A stretch of DNA of 64,000 nucleotides, taken from positions 7,998,001-8,062,000 of the forward strand of contig NZ_CP109473.1 in assembly GCF_036227405.1 (NCBI RefSeq), given 5' to 3'. A program made the translations under genes and the position numbers. The DNA comes from Streptomyces sp. NBC_01460. GTDB taxonomy: Bacteria; Actinomycetota; Actinomycetes; Streptomycetales; Streptomycetaceae. How positions within the stretch are numbered: position 1 is the stretch's first letter; the number at the start of each line of letters is the position of its first letter. Below the pieces are notes generated by a model. It was not told the DNA's origin. It searched no databases and worked only from the letters and a program-made list of their open reading frames with translations. Of the stretch, positions 1 to 8,854 are shown piece by piece.

Positions 1-3
1 GCC

Positions 4-2412
4 GTGTCGACCACTGACCCCACAGATTTCGTTCCCCCCGAGGACGAGGGCTTCTCGCGGGCCCACCGGGTCGAGACCCGGCGGGTCACTTCGGGCGTGC
101 CGCCCGAACTGGCGGACCGCTTCTCCCTGCTCAGGGTCCTCCAGACCGCCGAGCGGCCCTCCCAGGCCGTGGTGTTGAGGGTGCGTGATCTGAGGAGCGG
201 GGACCCCGACGTCCCGCTGGTGCTCAAGTGGTACCACCGCATGCATGCCCCCGGCCCCGATATCGGCCGGACACTGTTCGTGGCCGGGCGGGTCCCGCCA
301 GGGGGGAGCACGCATCTGGAACACCTGCTGGAAACCGGACGTGCCGACGGGCACCCGTACCACCTGTACCGGTCGCACGGTGAGACGCATCTCGGTGACT
401 ACCAGCGGGAACACTCCGGTCCGATGGCCTTCGAGCAACTGGAAGCGGTCGTAGCCCAGTTGTACGACGCCGTGTCCTTCCTGCACGACGAGGAGGTCGT
501 GCACCGGGACATCACCCCGGACAACATCATGATCCAGGCGCACGGGGGCAGTCCGGAAATCACGCTGATCGACCTCGGTGCGGCGGTGTACCGGCCCGAC
601 GAGTCGACCCGGTACGTCGACTGGCGGGGCAAGCCCCTCTATCTCGCCCCGGAAGCGGCGTCGCGGCTCCAGAGCGTCTCCCCTGAGGCGGACTGGTGGT
701 CGGTGGGCATGGTCGTCGCCCAACTGGCCCTCGGCCGACCTCTCATGGACGAGCGGGAGGACAAGGCCGTCATGGAAGCACTCGCCACCCGGGATCCCGA
801 CGTCCACCGCCTGGACCACCGGCGTGTCCGCCTGCTCTGCACCGGGCTCCTGACGCGTGACCCGGAAAACCGGTGGGGCGCCCCGCAGGTGGAAACCTGG
901 CTGGGCGGGGGGTCCCCTGACACCGCGCCCCGTGGGTCCGGGCCGGTGCGGGGGGCGGCGGACCCCGGCCCGGAGCCGGATCCCATCACCCCGTTCCCCT
1001 TCGTCGGTGAGCAGTTCATCCTGCGGGAGGCGCTGGCGAGGGCCCTCGACCACTACCACGTCGCTGCGGACCAGCTGCTGGACGACGACGGCCGAAGGTC
1101 CGAACTCGCGCGCTGGCTTTCCCAGTTCGCCGCCGAGGAGAGCGAGGCCGGGCGACGCGTCCTCGCCGGACTCCGCGAAGCCCTGGGGAGGGCGCCCACC
1201 CCCGATCTCACCACCCGGCTGATCAGCTGGCTGGGCCCCCGGCTCGAGGCCGGCTGCTGGGGGATGCCGCTCACCATCCGCGGCATCCGTGACCTGTCCT
1301 GGGCCGTCCGCCAGAACGACGGCGCGGCGGTTCAGCTGGCCGAACACCTGCGCAGGCACCCGGAGGTCCTCACCGCTCTGGCGCACCGCCCCATGGGCGA
1401 GGGACTGGACGAAACAGCCGCCCGCTGGCAGTCGCTGCGCACCGGGTGGCCCCATCTGGTCCGCGAACTGCTCGCCGGCCCCGACCTGCGGCGGCTGCCC
1501 CGGGTGCGGCACGTCCTGCGGCAGACGACCGCTGTGGACACCCTGCTCCTGGAACTCGCCCGTGAACCTGACCGCGTGGAGGCACGGCTGGCACACCAGG
1601 CGGCGAGGTTCGAGGACAGCCTCCCCCGGGGGGTGGAGGTCCCCTGGTTCAGCCGGTTGCTGCGGCCCGTCGACGACGACGGTCTGCACCGCCTGCGGCT
1701 CGTCGCCGCCCACCGGCTGACGGACCTGGCCGCCCAGGACGCCGACGCGCGCTACGAGAGACACCTGCAGGACGAGGCCGAACGGCAGCTGCGGGAGGAC
1801 CAGGACGGAGTGATCGCCGTCCTGCAGTGGCTGGATCTGCCCGCCGCCCTGGGCTGGGCGCTGCTCGGAGCCACGCTGGTCACCTTTCCCTACACCTTCC
1901 TGATCGGACTGGCGGACGTGCTCGGCTGGGCATCCCAGGGCCAGGTGGTCGTCGCCTGGCTGTGGAGCCTCGGACTGACGCCCGCCGTCTTCGCCGCCGA
2001 ACTGTTCACCGCGAACTGGATCCGCCCGCCCGCCTACCACCCGCGCCATTCCCTGGCGGGCTTGATCATCGAGCGTGCGGAGCGCCCTGCTTCCTTCGTC
2101 CTGGCCCGCAGGTCCCGCTGGATCCTCGGGGCCCTGGTGCTGCTCGCAGTGTGCGCGCTCGTCGTCGGGACGCTGATGTACGTGCCGTGGCTGTGGCCGG
2201 CGGTCTCCGCGGGCGCGGTGGTGGCATGGAGCGTCCGGCGGTGCCTGGCGTGGAGCCGGAGTGGGCGGGGGTACCGACGGCGCCGGGGACGCCACAACGG
2301 TGCGGCGGCCGCGGGAGGCCGGACCGTACCGCCGCAGCGGGGCGTCCCCGCAGCACCCGCCCCGTCGAACGGGGACACGTCAGGGGACCGGATGACAGGA
2401 GCCGGCCGGTGA
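4..2412 (+). CDS. Membrane-anchored Ser/Thr protein kinase, atypical
   Basis: An 802-residue protein with an N-terminal eukaryotic-type kinase domain (about residues 35-300). Visible motifs are VLK (Lys75), HRDITPDN (His167-Asp169), DLG in place of DFG (190-192) and APE (215-217). The usual glycine-rich loop is absent, so nucleotide binding may be unusual. A helical region of about 300 residues follows, then three or four hydrophobic segments (about 614-636, 645-667, 706-728, 730-743) and a basic, low-complexity tail. The kinase should therefore face the cytoplasm. The GTG start lies three bases from the window edge, so a longer upstream start cannot be excluded. The stop overlaps the next gene's GTG by four bases, which implies translational coupling. 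The natural partner is the FHA protein encoded three genes downstream. The kinase call is secure; its signal and substrate are not visible. Confidence 0.88.
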   Translation: MSTTDPTDFVPPEDEGFSRAHRVETRRVTSGVPPELADRFSLLRVLQTAERPSQAVVLRVRDLRSGDPDVPLVLKWYHRMHAPGPDIGRTLFVAGRVPPGGSTHLEHLLETGRADGHPYHLYRSHGETHLGDYQREHSGPMAFEQLEAVVAQLYDAVSFLHDEEVVHRDITPDNIMIQAHGGSPEITLIDLGAAVYRPDESTRYVDWRGKPLYLAPEAASRLQSVSPEADWWSVGMVVAQLALGRPLMDEREDKAVMEALATRDPDVHRLDHRRVRLLCTGLLTRDPENRWGAPQVETWLGGGSPDTAPRGSGPVRGAADPGPEPDPITPFPFVGEQFILREALARALDHYHVAADQLLDDDGRRSELARWLSQFAAEESEAGRRVLAGLREALGRAPTPDLTTRLISWLGPRLEAGCWGMPLTIRGIRDLSWAVRQNDGAAVQLAEHLRRHPEVLTALAHRPMGEGLDETAARWQSLRTGWPHLVRELLAGPDLRRLPRVRHVLRQTTAVDTLLLELAREPDRVEARLAHQAARFEDSLPRGVEVPWFSRLLRPVDDDGLHRLRLVAAHRLTDLAAQDADARYERHLQDEAERQLREDQDGVIAVLQWLDLPAALGWALLGATLVTFPYTFLIGLADVLGWASQGQVVVAWLWSLGLTPAVFAAELFTANWIRPPAYHPRHSLAGLIIERAERPASFVLARRSRWILGALVLLAVCALVVGTLMYVPWLWPAVSAGAVVAWSVRRCLAWSRSGRGYRRRRGRHNGAAAAGGRTVPPQRGVPAAPAPSNGDTSGDRMTGAGR

Positions 2413-3992
2413 GTGAGGCGTTCGCCCAGTTCCTGGAGACCGGGGTCATGCCGGGCCTGGACTTCGTCCCGCCGCCACCCCCACCCCTGCCCGACCCCAA
2501 CGAGCTCGCCCACACCGGATCACTGCACCTGGACGGCACGGCGGAGGAAGTCGCCTCGCACCTGGGGGACCTGGCCTCCGAGGCCGCTCAGCAGGCGGCC
2601 GACGCCGCGCTCCAGGTCTTGGGCGCCCTCAGCGGGGCGCTGCTGGCCGGCCGGGCAGCGCTCGTGACCACCAAGGTGCTGGCCCGTGCGGCCGTTCGCG
2701 CGGCCGAGGAACAGCGTTGCCTGGAGCGACAGGAGAAGGCCTCCGCGGACGCGGCGGAGCAGTGGCGGAACGCGGCCTTCGCCGCCGCCCGCGCCAACGC
2801 CCGTCGCAGCGCGCTGGGGGCGCGGATCGCCCGGGCCGCGCGGACGGCGCCCGGCGACCCTCCGCCCCGCCCCGATCTGCCCGGCCCGCTGGACCCGGCC
2901 GCGAGCCGTCTGGGCGACTTCCGCCTCGAGCTGGTCCGCTTCGACCGGGCGCTGGAGGCCGCCGAGAAGGTCCACGCGGCCTGGGAGGCAGAGGCTCTCC
3001 TCGCCTCACTGGCCGGCATGGACGAAGAGGACGCCCCGGACTGGCAGGACGCGCTCCGGGCCCGGCAGGGCGCCATGGCCCGCGACCGGCCGGCCGCCCA
3101 GGACGCTCCCCTCCCGGTGCCCGAGCCATCGCGTGCGACCGGTGCGGCGGACGAGACCGCCGTCCGGGACCAGGGCGCCGACATCCTGGCCGCCCTCGAC
3201 CCCCAGGCCGACGCCGAACTGGTCAGGATGGCCGCGGAGGCGGTGAGCCACGCGGCGGCACACGCCACCCGCCCCCAGCGGTCCCGTCGGCATCTGCGCG
3301 AGGCGCGGACCTTCGTGGCCGACGCCAACCGCAAGGCGTGGAAACTGCGCCGCGAGATCGAACAGGCGGCGGTGCAGCTCCACTTCCTGACCCTGCCCCT
3401 GCCCGAGGACCAGGACCTTCCCGATCCGGACCCCCAGGCCGTGGCCGCGCTGCGGAAGTGCGTCGACGACCACGTCCTTCCGACCTCCGGCGAGCGGGAC
3501 CTGGTGGAGCGCAGCACGACAGCACGGTGCGCCGCCCTGGAGGCCCTCTACCTGAAGCGCCAGTGCACCGGCGTCCTGGCCCGGTTGGCCATGGACACGT
3601 CCGGCGACCTGCGCGTCAGCCACACCGAGGACCATGCCGTGACGCTCGACTGGACCCCCGGGGGCTGGGGCCCGGACCACTGGCTCAGGATGGAGCTGCG
3701 GGGGGAGACCGTCCAGGTTGTCACCATGCGCCTGGCGACCCGGCGGGAGCGGCGGTCCGAGGATCTGGATCGGGACGACCGGCGGTGCGCGGAAGCGGCC
3801 GAGCGACTGGACGAGTTCCGGGCACTGGCGGCGGAGGCCGGGCTCCCCCTGGCCTTCGAGATGCAGCGCGGCGAGGTGCTCGCGGGTACCCCCGTCGCAC
3901 GGTCCGCGGCCGACGCGCGCGGCGGACGCGCCGCGTCCTCTGCTCCTGCGCCCCGGAAACACCGCACGGCGACCGGCCCCGGCGATACGTGA
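2409..3992 (+). CDS. Unrecognised coiled-coil protein of the kinase/AAA+ operon
   Basis: A 527-residue protein I do not recognise. It begins at a GTG that overlaps the kinase stop by four bases. A proline-rich N-terminus (PPPPPPLPDPN near residue 20) is followed by long Ala/Arg/Glu-rich helical stretches, probably coiled coil (about 40-330 and 440-490). There is no signal peptide; one moderately hydrophobic alanine-rich helix lies near 70-90. Between about 360 and 440 is a more mixed segment with Trp and Gly that could be a small folded domain. The coupled start and the operon position suggest a structural or adaptor subunit working with the kinase and the ATPase. That role is inference from context only. 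Confidence 0.75.
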   Translation: MSEAFAQFLETGVMPGLDFVPPPPPPLPDPNELAHTGSLHLDGTAEEVASHLGDLASEAAQQAADAALQVLGALSGALLAGRAALVTTKVLARAAVRAAEEQRCLERQEKASADAAEQWRNAAFAAARANARRSALGARIARAARTAPGDPPPRPDLPGPLDPAASRLGDFRLELVRFDRALEAAEKVHAAWEAEALLASLAGMDEEDAPDWQDALRARQGAMARDRPAAQDAPLPVPEPSRATGAADETAVRDQGADILAALDPQADAELVRMAAEAVSHAAAHATRPQRSRRHLREARTFVADANRKAWKLRREIEQAAVQLHFLTLPLPEDQDLPDPDPQAVAALRKCVDDHVLPTSGERDLVERSTTARCAALEALYLKRQCTGVLARLAMDTSGDLRVSHTEDHAVTLDWTPGGWGPDHWLRMELRGETVQVVTMRLATRRERRSEDLDRDDRRCAEAAERLDEFRALAAEAGLPLAFEMQRGEVLAGTPVARSAADARGGRAASSAPAPRKHRTATGPGDT

Positions 3993-4048
3993 CCGCCCGC
4001 TCACCCTTGCAGGCCCGCCGGGTCCCGCACTCCACGGAAGGTTCACCC

Positions 4049-6016
4049 ATGGATCTGCAGAAGTCGAAGGTAGACGAACTGCCTCTGTTCGTACAGGAAC
4101 TGACGGGCACGCTGGGCGTGCACTCCCAGTACGTCCTGTACGGAAACATCCACGATCTGCACCTGGTGCGCAGCAACGGCAGGGACCGGCACCACCCCTT
4201 GCTCGACGTGGTGTGGAACCCCCTGCTACGGATGGGCTACCAGGTCCTGGTGGGATGTGACCAGATCAACGGCCTCCGGATCCTCTACGCCGCTCCTGAG
4301 GTGGAGGAGGCCGCCAGGACCCTGTTGCCGCCACGGCAGTTCCCCGGGGCCGACGCGGCCCAGCAGGAGAAGGTGAGTGCCGACCTGCGGAACATCGCCT
4401 CCGGCTGGGCGGAGGAACGCAGCAGGGCGCGCGGCGACGGTGCGGGACTTCCGCCTCTGCGGGCCGCTCTGGTGGTCGAGCACGCCTCACGGCTGGTCCA
4501 GGACGTCACCCGGCTGACCCCGGACGAGCGGGACTTCTTCCTCTCCTGTCTGCAACTCGCCGACCTGGCGAAGCGGGTACGGGACCCGGGGCGCACGGAT
4601 GGACGTGACCTGTTCAACCCGGTGATCTGGCTGGCCGAAGGGGAGCGTGACCTGCCCAACTGGTTCATCTCAGGGAGCGAGCGCATCCGGCCGATCGCGG
4701 TTCCCCAGCCTGACGCCGATGAACGCCGCCGTATGGCCGACCTCCTGCGCCGGGAATTCCGGGCCAGGCAGCGGACGTCAGCGGTGCCCTCCGGCGACGT
4801 CCTCCAGGAGGACAAGGAGGCTGTCGAGGCGGTGGCGCGGGCGGCCGGGGGGATGACGCTGAGGGCGATGCGGGAGAGTCTCGATCTGGCGCTGGACAGG
4901 GGCCTCGCGTTCCGCTCGATGTCCGACGCGGTCCGGATCTACCGCCTCGGCGTGGAGCGGAACCCCTGGAGCCGGGAGGAGGTTCGCCGGCGCATCCTGC
5001 GAGGTGAGGACCCGGACGACGAGCGCTCGGTCCCCCGGCGGGTGCTGGGCCAGGAGGCCGCCGTCGCCAGGACACTCGACATCCTCAAGCGCGCCGCGCT
5101 GGGCCTCTCCGGAGCCCAGGCGACCAGTCCCGGTCACCGGCCGCGCGGCGTCCTCTTCTTCGCGGGTCCGACCGGCACGGGCAAGACCGAACTGGCCAAG
5201 GCTGTGGCGGCGGTCCTCTTCGACAACGAGCAGGCGTATCTCCGCTTCGACATGAGCGAGTTCTCCTCCTCGCACGCCGCCGACCGGCTCGTCGGGGCGC
5301 CCCCTGGTTACGTCGGGTACGAAGCGGGCGGTGAACTCACCGCCGCGGTACGGCAGGATCCCTTCCGGGTCATCCTCTTCGACGAGATCGAGAAGGCCGA
5401 CAAGGGGGTGCTGGACAAGTTCCTCCAGGTTCTGGAAGACGGCAGGCTCACCGATGGGCAGGGAGTCACCACTTACTTCAGCGAATGCGTGCTGATCTTC
5501 ACCTCCAACCTCGGGGTGCAGCGCACCGACCCGCAGACCCAGAAGCGGGAGTGGGTCGTCGAGCCGGGCACGGAGTACTCCGAGCTGGAGGCGACGATCA
5601 AGAAGAATGTCAAGGAGCACTTCGAGCAGGTCATCGGCCGACCCGAGCTGATGAACCGGATCGGCGGCAACGTCGTGGTGTTCGACTTCATCTCCGAGGA
5701 AGTGGCGAAGGAGATCTTCGACCTCCAGGTGAGGAACATCCAGCGGCAGCTCGCGGCCGAGCACCGTGTAGTCCTGGAGCTCCGTGAGGACGCCCGCGCC
5801 ACGCTGCTGCGCCGCTGCACCAACGACCCCTGGACGGGCGGGCGGGGCATCGGCATGGCGCTGGAGACCGACCTGATCAATCCGCTGGCCCGGGCGCTGT
5901 TCGCCGAGCCGGGCCTGGGCGCGGGTACCACCGTGGTGGTGGCCGGTGTCAAAGAGCTCCCGAACGGCCAGGTGGAGCTCCTGGTGGACTTCGGGAAGGA
6001 GGCCGTCAACCGGTGA
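4049..6016 (+). CDS. AAA+ ATPase with ClpA/ClpB-type C-terminal module
   Basis: A 655-residue protein. The ATG at 4049 follows a GGAAGG ribosome-binding site. The N-terminal half (about 1-300) looks like a degenerate P-loop domain: it has a recognisable fold rhythm (LGVHSQYVLYGNIHDL near residue 20) but no clear Walker A. The C-terminal half is a complete Clp-type AAA+ module with Walker A GPTGTGKT (Lys379), Walker B ILFDEIEK (Asp445-Glu446), a sensor-1 Asn in FTSNLG (about 487) and the ClpB-like GGRGI sensor-2 region near 600. This half resembles nucleotide-binding domain 2 of ClpA/ClpB. No ClpP-docking loop is obvious. The stop overlaps the GTG of the FHA gene by four bases. A remodelling ATPase controlled by the kinase/FHA pair is the simplest reading. 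Confidence 0.88.
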   Translation: MDLQKSKVDELPLFVQELTGTLGVHSQYVLYGNIHDLHLVRSNGRDRHHPLLDVVWNPLLRMGYQVLVGCDQINGLRILYAAPEVEEAARTLLPPRQFPGADAAQQEKVSADLRNIASGWAEERSRARGDGAGLPPLRAALVVEHASRLVQDVTRLTPDERDFFLSCLQLADLAKRVRDPGRTDGRDLFNPVIWLAEGERDLPNWFISGSERIRPIAVPQPDADERRRMADLLRREFRARQRTSAVPSGDVLQEDKEAVEAVARAAGGMTLRAMRESLDLALDRGLAFRSMSDAVRIYRLGVERNPWSREEVRRRILRGEDPDDERSVPRRVLGQEAAVARTLDILKRAALGLSGAQATSPGHRPRGVLFFAGPTGTGKTELAKAVAAVLFDNEQAYLRFDMSEFSSSHAADRLVGAPPGYVGYEAGGELTAAVRQDPFRVILFDEIEKADKGVLDKFLQVLEDGRLTDGQGVTTYFSECVLIFTSNLGVQRTDPQTQKREWVVEPGTEYSELEATIKKNVKEHFEQVIGRPELMNRIGGNVVVFDFISEEVAKEIFDLQVRNIQRQLAAEHRVVLELREDARATLLRRCTNDPWTGGRGIGMALETDLINPLARALFAEPGLGAGTTVVVAGVKELPNGQVELLVDFGKEAVNR

Positions 6017-6666
6017 CGGCGAACGAACGCGACCAGGACGAGCAGGCCGGACCGGAGTTCGGTGCCGAGTCCGAGGACGACGGCTGGATCTCGCTGTCCG
6101 AGGAGCCCTTCACACGGTTCCGGTCCGAGGACGAGGGCCGGGACCGGGGTGCCGAAGGGCGCACCGCACCTCCACCGCCCCCAGGGGCTTCGCCGCCCTC
6201 CCCGGAGGACGGCGGCTGGGTCTCCGTCGCCCCCGGGACCGTGTTGCCTCCGCGTCCCGCCCGGGCCGGGAACGCGCATCCAGTCCGGGTGGAGAACGCA
6301 CAACTTGCCCTCCAGTTCATCGGGTTGAACGGACAGCTGTTTCTGAGCCGCGGGCAGACCGTACGGCTGGGCCGCAGCAACTGGGCGACGCCGGAAGCGG
6401 CGGAGATCCTGGCGGACGAGTCCACGGTCTCCGGGCGGCACGCCAGCGTCGAGTACGCCGAGGACGGCACGGTCTGGCTGACCGAGGTGACGGAAGGCTC
6501 CACCAACGGCACCCGCGTCAACCAGCATCAGGTCCTCACTCCCGGAGCCGGCCTGCGCATCCGCACCGGGGACACGGTCTGGCTCGGCCCGCACATCAAC
6601 TTCCTGGTACGTGGTGGCGGCCCCCGGCCCGGCCCGGACGACACCGGCCAGCCGCCCGGCGTCTGA
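6013..6666 (+). CDS. FHA-domain phosphothreonine-binding protein
   Basis: A 217-residue cytoplasmic protein that starts at a GTG inside the AAA+ stop. The first 90 residues are acidic, with repeated DDGWISL/DGGWVSV-like segments. The FHA domain covers about residues 100-200, with the core motifs LGRSN, SGRHA and STNGT that bind phosphothreonine. The acidic N-terminal repeats may carry the kinase's own target threonines or serines, as in other actinobacterial FHA proteins, but this is not shown. It is the last gene of the operon, and a G/C-rich hairpin follows the stop. Confidence 0.88.
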   Translation: MTANERDQDEQAGPEFGAESEDDGWISLSEEPFTRFRSEDEGRDRGAEGRTAPPPPPGASPPSPEDGGWVSVAPGTVLPPRPARAGNAHPVRVENAQLALQFIGLNGQLFLSRGQTVRLGRSNWATPEAAEILADESTVSGRHASVEYAEDGTVWLTEVTEGSTNGTRVNQHQVLTPGAGLRIRTGDTVWLGPHINFLVRGGGPRPGPDDTGQPPGV

Positions 6667-6669
6667 AAG

Positions 6670-6696
6670 GCCCTCCGGGCCCGGGGAACGGAGGGC
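6670..6696 (+). terminator. Hairpin after the FHA gene
   Basis: The arms GCCCTCCG and CGGAGGGC pair perfectly around an 11-base loop, four bases after the FHA stop. There is no U-tract, as is common for streptomycete terminators. Confidence 0.5.
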
Positions 6697-7134
6697 GAGC
6701 AGTGCGGAGAGCCGGTGAACATGACGAAGCAGGACTCAGCCCCATGTGCAGTGCCGGGACGAGCAGTCGCTCCAACTTCTGATCGTGGGGGCGAGCGAGG
6801 TAGGGAGTGAGGGCAGCTTCCTTTCCGAAGTCGGTCCGGACCACGCGCGCTGTGCTCTCAGCGGCGTCGTCCGAGTCGGTCGTCAGGAACGGGGCCTGCT
6901 GCACTTCGAGCAGAGCCGGCCCCGCGACCCTGTCGCCGCCCTGACTGACGGACGAGGCCGCAGACGCGCCGGGAGCGGCAACCACCGGTGGTCGCGTGGC
7001 TTTGTGCCAAAGATTTCGGAGCTGCTCGCAGGTCTCCGGGTTTGCGTCTGCGGCCGTCGCGATGGCCGTCACGGTTCGCAGGCTCGGTGCCCGGTGCGGT
7101 TGATCAGTTGTGGTCCGCCTCGTAGTGTCCAGGT
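6697..7134. other. Gap with a possible decayed reading frame
   Basis: No secure gene. On the minus strand a frame opens at 7072 (MTAIATAADANPETCEQL) and keeps G/C-rich third positions for about 110 codons before running into the antisense of the FHA gene at 6596. It could be a remnant or a small orphan gene convergent with the operon. I do not recognise it. Confidence 0.3.
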
Positions 7135-7169
7135 TTTACGGCGGCTGCTGGAGACCTACCGCGGTTGAG
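7135..7169 (+). repeat. 35-bp repeat, left copy
   Basis: This stretch is repeated at 12076-12110 with one mismatch, and looser similarity continues for about 15 bases. Read in frame, both copies give RRLLE(T/A)YRG followed by a stop, so the repeat may be the 3' end of a lost gene that preceded the recombinase. Each copy lies just upstream of a serine-recombinase remnant. Confidence 0.7.
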
Positions 7170-7174
7170 TACAA

Positions 7175-7440
7175 ACGGTGGAGGCGTGGGGTGCGCAGAT
7201 GGAGCTGCGAGCCATGCAGCGCCGCAAGCGTGAAGCGACCATCAAGGCCCGGCAGGCCCGCCGGATGGAAAGCCAAGCCCTTCTACGGCTACGAGTACAT
7301 ACGGCGGGCTCCCACGGCGTCCGTGGCCCTCCACGGCCACGCCTCTACGGTCATTCGGAACGCTGCTCGAAGGATTCTTTCCGACCCCGAACGGATCACG
7401 CTGTCTTCGGAGGCGCGGACATCGACCTGCACACGGTGAC
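7175..7440 (+). pseudogene. Large serine recombinase remnant (left copy)
   Basis: Two frames together carry pieces typical of actinobacterial large serine recombinases. EAWGAQMELRAMQRRKRE and the following basic residues lie in one frame (about 7178-7270). KPFYGYEYIRRAPT, then HASTVIRNAARRILSDPE, lie in another (about 7260-7420). At least one frameshift separates them, and both the catalytic N-terminus and the long C-terminus are missing. It matches the piece at 12130-12575 over the MELRAMQRR segment. The element that brought it is gone. Confidence 0.65.
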
Positions 7441-7834
7441 CAAGAGCCAACTCGTCGAAGGCCTCGCCCGGCACGGCCTGTCGTTCGACCGCCACCTGCG
7501 GCACATGGACGAGCCCGTCCTGCCCTGGCACACCCTCAACCACGGCCATATCACTGCCGAGGAACAACTGGCCACCTCCCCCTACGAGCGCGAGAGCACC
7601 CGCGGGTGAACGGCTTCCCCCTCCACCCGGGCAAGCACACCCTGCCCGCCGTACCCGCTCGGCCGAACACGCCACGTACGTCCGCACCACCGACCTGGAA
7701 GCGGACCTCTCCACGCTCGACGGAGTGGCCCTTCTCCACCAGGGGCGGCTGCTGACCGCACACCCAGGCGGCACCATTCTCGTAGCCGAGCGGGCGAGGC
7801 TGTCGAGGTCGGCGCGGTCGGCGCGGTCGGCATC
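7441..7834 (+). other. Gap with protein-like remnants of unknown origin
   Basis: No intact gene. The plus strand carries two protein-like stretches in different frames: one ending at 7609 (SQLVEGLARHGLSFDRHLRH, then VLPWHTLNHGH) and one at about 7670-7800 (TYVRTTDLEADLSTLD, then GRLLTAH). They look like 3' ends or internal parts of lost genes. I cannot name the families. Toward 7834 the sequence becomes simple GTCGGCGCG repeats. Confidence 0.35.
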
Positions 7835-7969
7835 ATGAGGATCGGTTCGCGCAGCCCTTGCTCGCTGATCCGGCCGGCATGTGACTCGACGGCCTGTCGG
7901 CAATGCGACGCGTACCGGCGATACGTGGCGTACCTGGCTTATATCGCCGTAACGGGCGTGATGTACGTG

Positions 7970-8674
7970 TCAGTCCACTTCCAGGGCGTCCAGGGCCAGC
8001 GTGTGGGCGATCGCGAGGCGGCGGTCGATGTCGGGCGCGAAGATCTCAAGTACGTACCGGGTGTGCAGCCCCAGCTTCTTGGTGACGGTCATCAGAAGCT
8101 TGCCGCTCTCGGTGTACTTGAAGCGGTACGGCCAGATGAACGGCACGTATTCGAGATAAGGCACGAACTCCCAGACGAACCGGACGAAGGCCACCACCCG
8201 GCTGCGCTCGCGGCCGGTCAGCTTCATCGTCCCCGGCTGCCGCACCTGCCATGTCCTGCGGAGGAAAGACGCGCCCGCGTCCTCGTAGAACGACCCGAAG
8301 GACTGGCCCGAAGCGTCCCGCACGTCGTACATGTAGCCCACTTCGTGGTCGCGGCCCTTGAAGGCGGCGAGAACGGACTTCCTGGACGCGTCCGTATAGA
8401 CGGTCACCTGCCCCCTGAGCGACAGCCGCTTCTCGCGTGCGTAGGCGACGGGCTCGCCCTCGGAGCCGTCCGGCCGGGCCACGCTCACCACGTACTCGCC
8501 GGCCGTGAGGCTCAATGTCTTCTTGATGACGAAGGTGTCGTGGGACTGGATGTCCGGTGCTTCCGCGGGGGTGGGGGCCAGGGTTGGGGCGGGGGTGGCC
8601 TTGGTGAGGCCGACGGCGGTCTTGTCCTGCTCCGCGCCTGTTCCTGTATTCGACTCCGTGCCCGTGCTGTCCAT
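7970..8674 (-). CDS. LURP-one/tubby C-terminal-like (scramblase fold) protein
   Basis: A 234-residue protein; the ATG at 8674 follows GGGAGA. A Thr/Pro/Ala-rich leader (about 1-45) is followed by a beta-rich domain (about 50-225), with segments such as FVIKKTLSLTAGEYVV, GSFYEDAGASFLRRTW and YRFKYTESGKLLMTVTKKLG. This is the layout of the LURP-one/scramblase/tubby-like fold, in which a 12-stranded barrel surrounds a C-terminal helix (IAHTLALDAL). There is no signal peptide. It is divergent from the sensor kinase gene. Members of this fold bind lipids or other hydrophobic ligands; the ligand here is unknown. Confidence 0.6.
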   Translation of the reverse strand: MDSTGTESNTGTGAEQDKTAVGLTKATPAPTLAPTPAEAPDIQSHDTFVIKKTLSLTAGEYVVSVARPDGSEGEPVAYAREKRLSLRGQVTVYTDASRKSVLAAFKGRDHEVGYMYDVRDASGQSFGSFYEDAGASFLRRTWQVRQPGTMKLTGRERSRVVAFVRFVWEFVPYLEYVPFIWPYRFKYTESGKLLMTVTKKLGLHTRYVLEIFAPDIDRRLAIAHTLALDALEVD

Positions 8675-8854
8675 GTGGCATCTCCCGTTGTCCCCGTGTC
8701 CCCGTTTTGGTCCGTCCATCGTCGGCCGCACGACCGGCCCGGCGCAGTCTCCGGAAGTCGCGATCCCGGGCGACGAAAGGTGTCGACTTTCGTCGTACGG
8801 TGGCACGACGCTCGGCCGATGCGCGCGTTCTTCCGGGGGCCTACCGTCGGTCCG

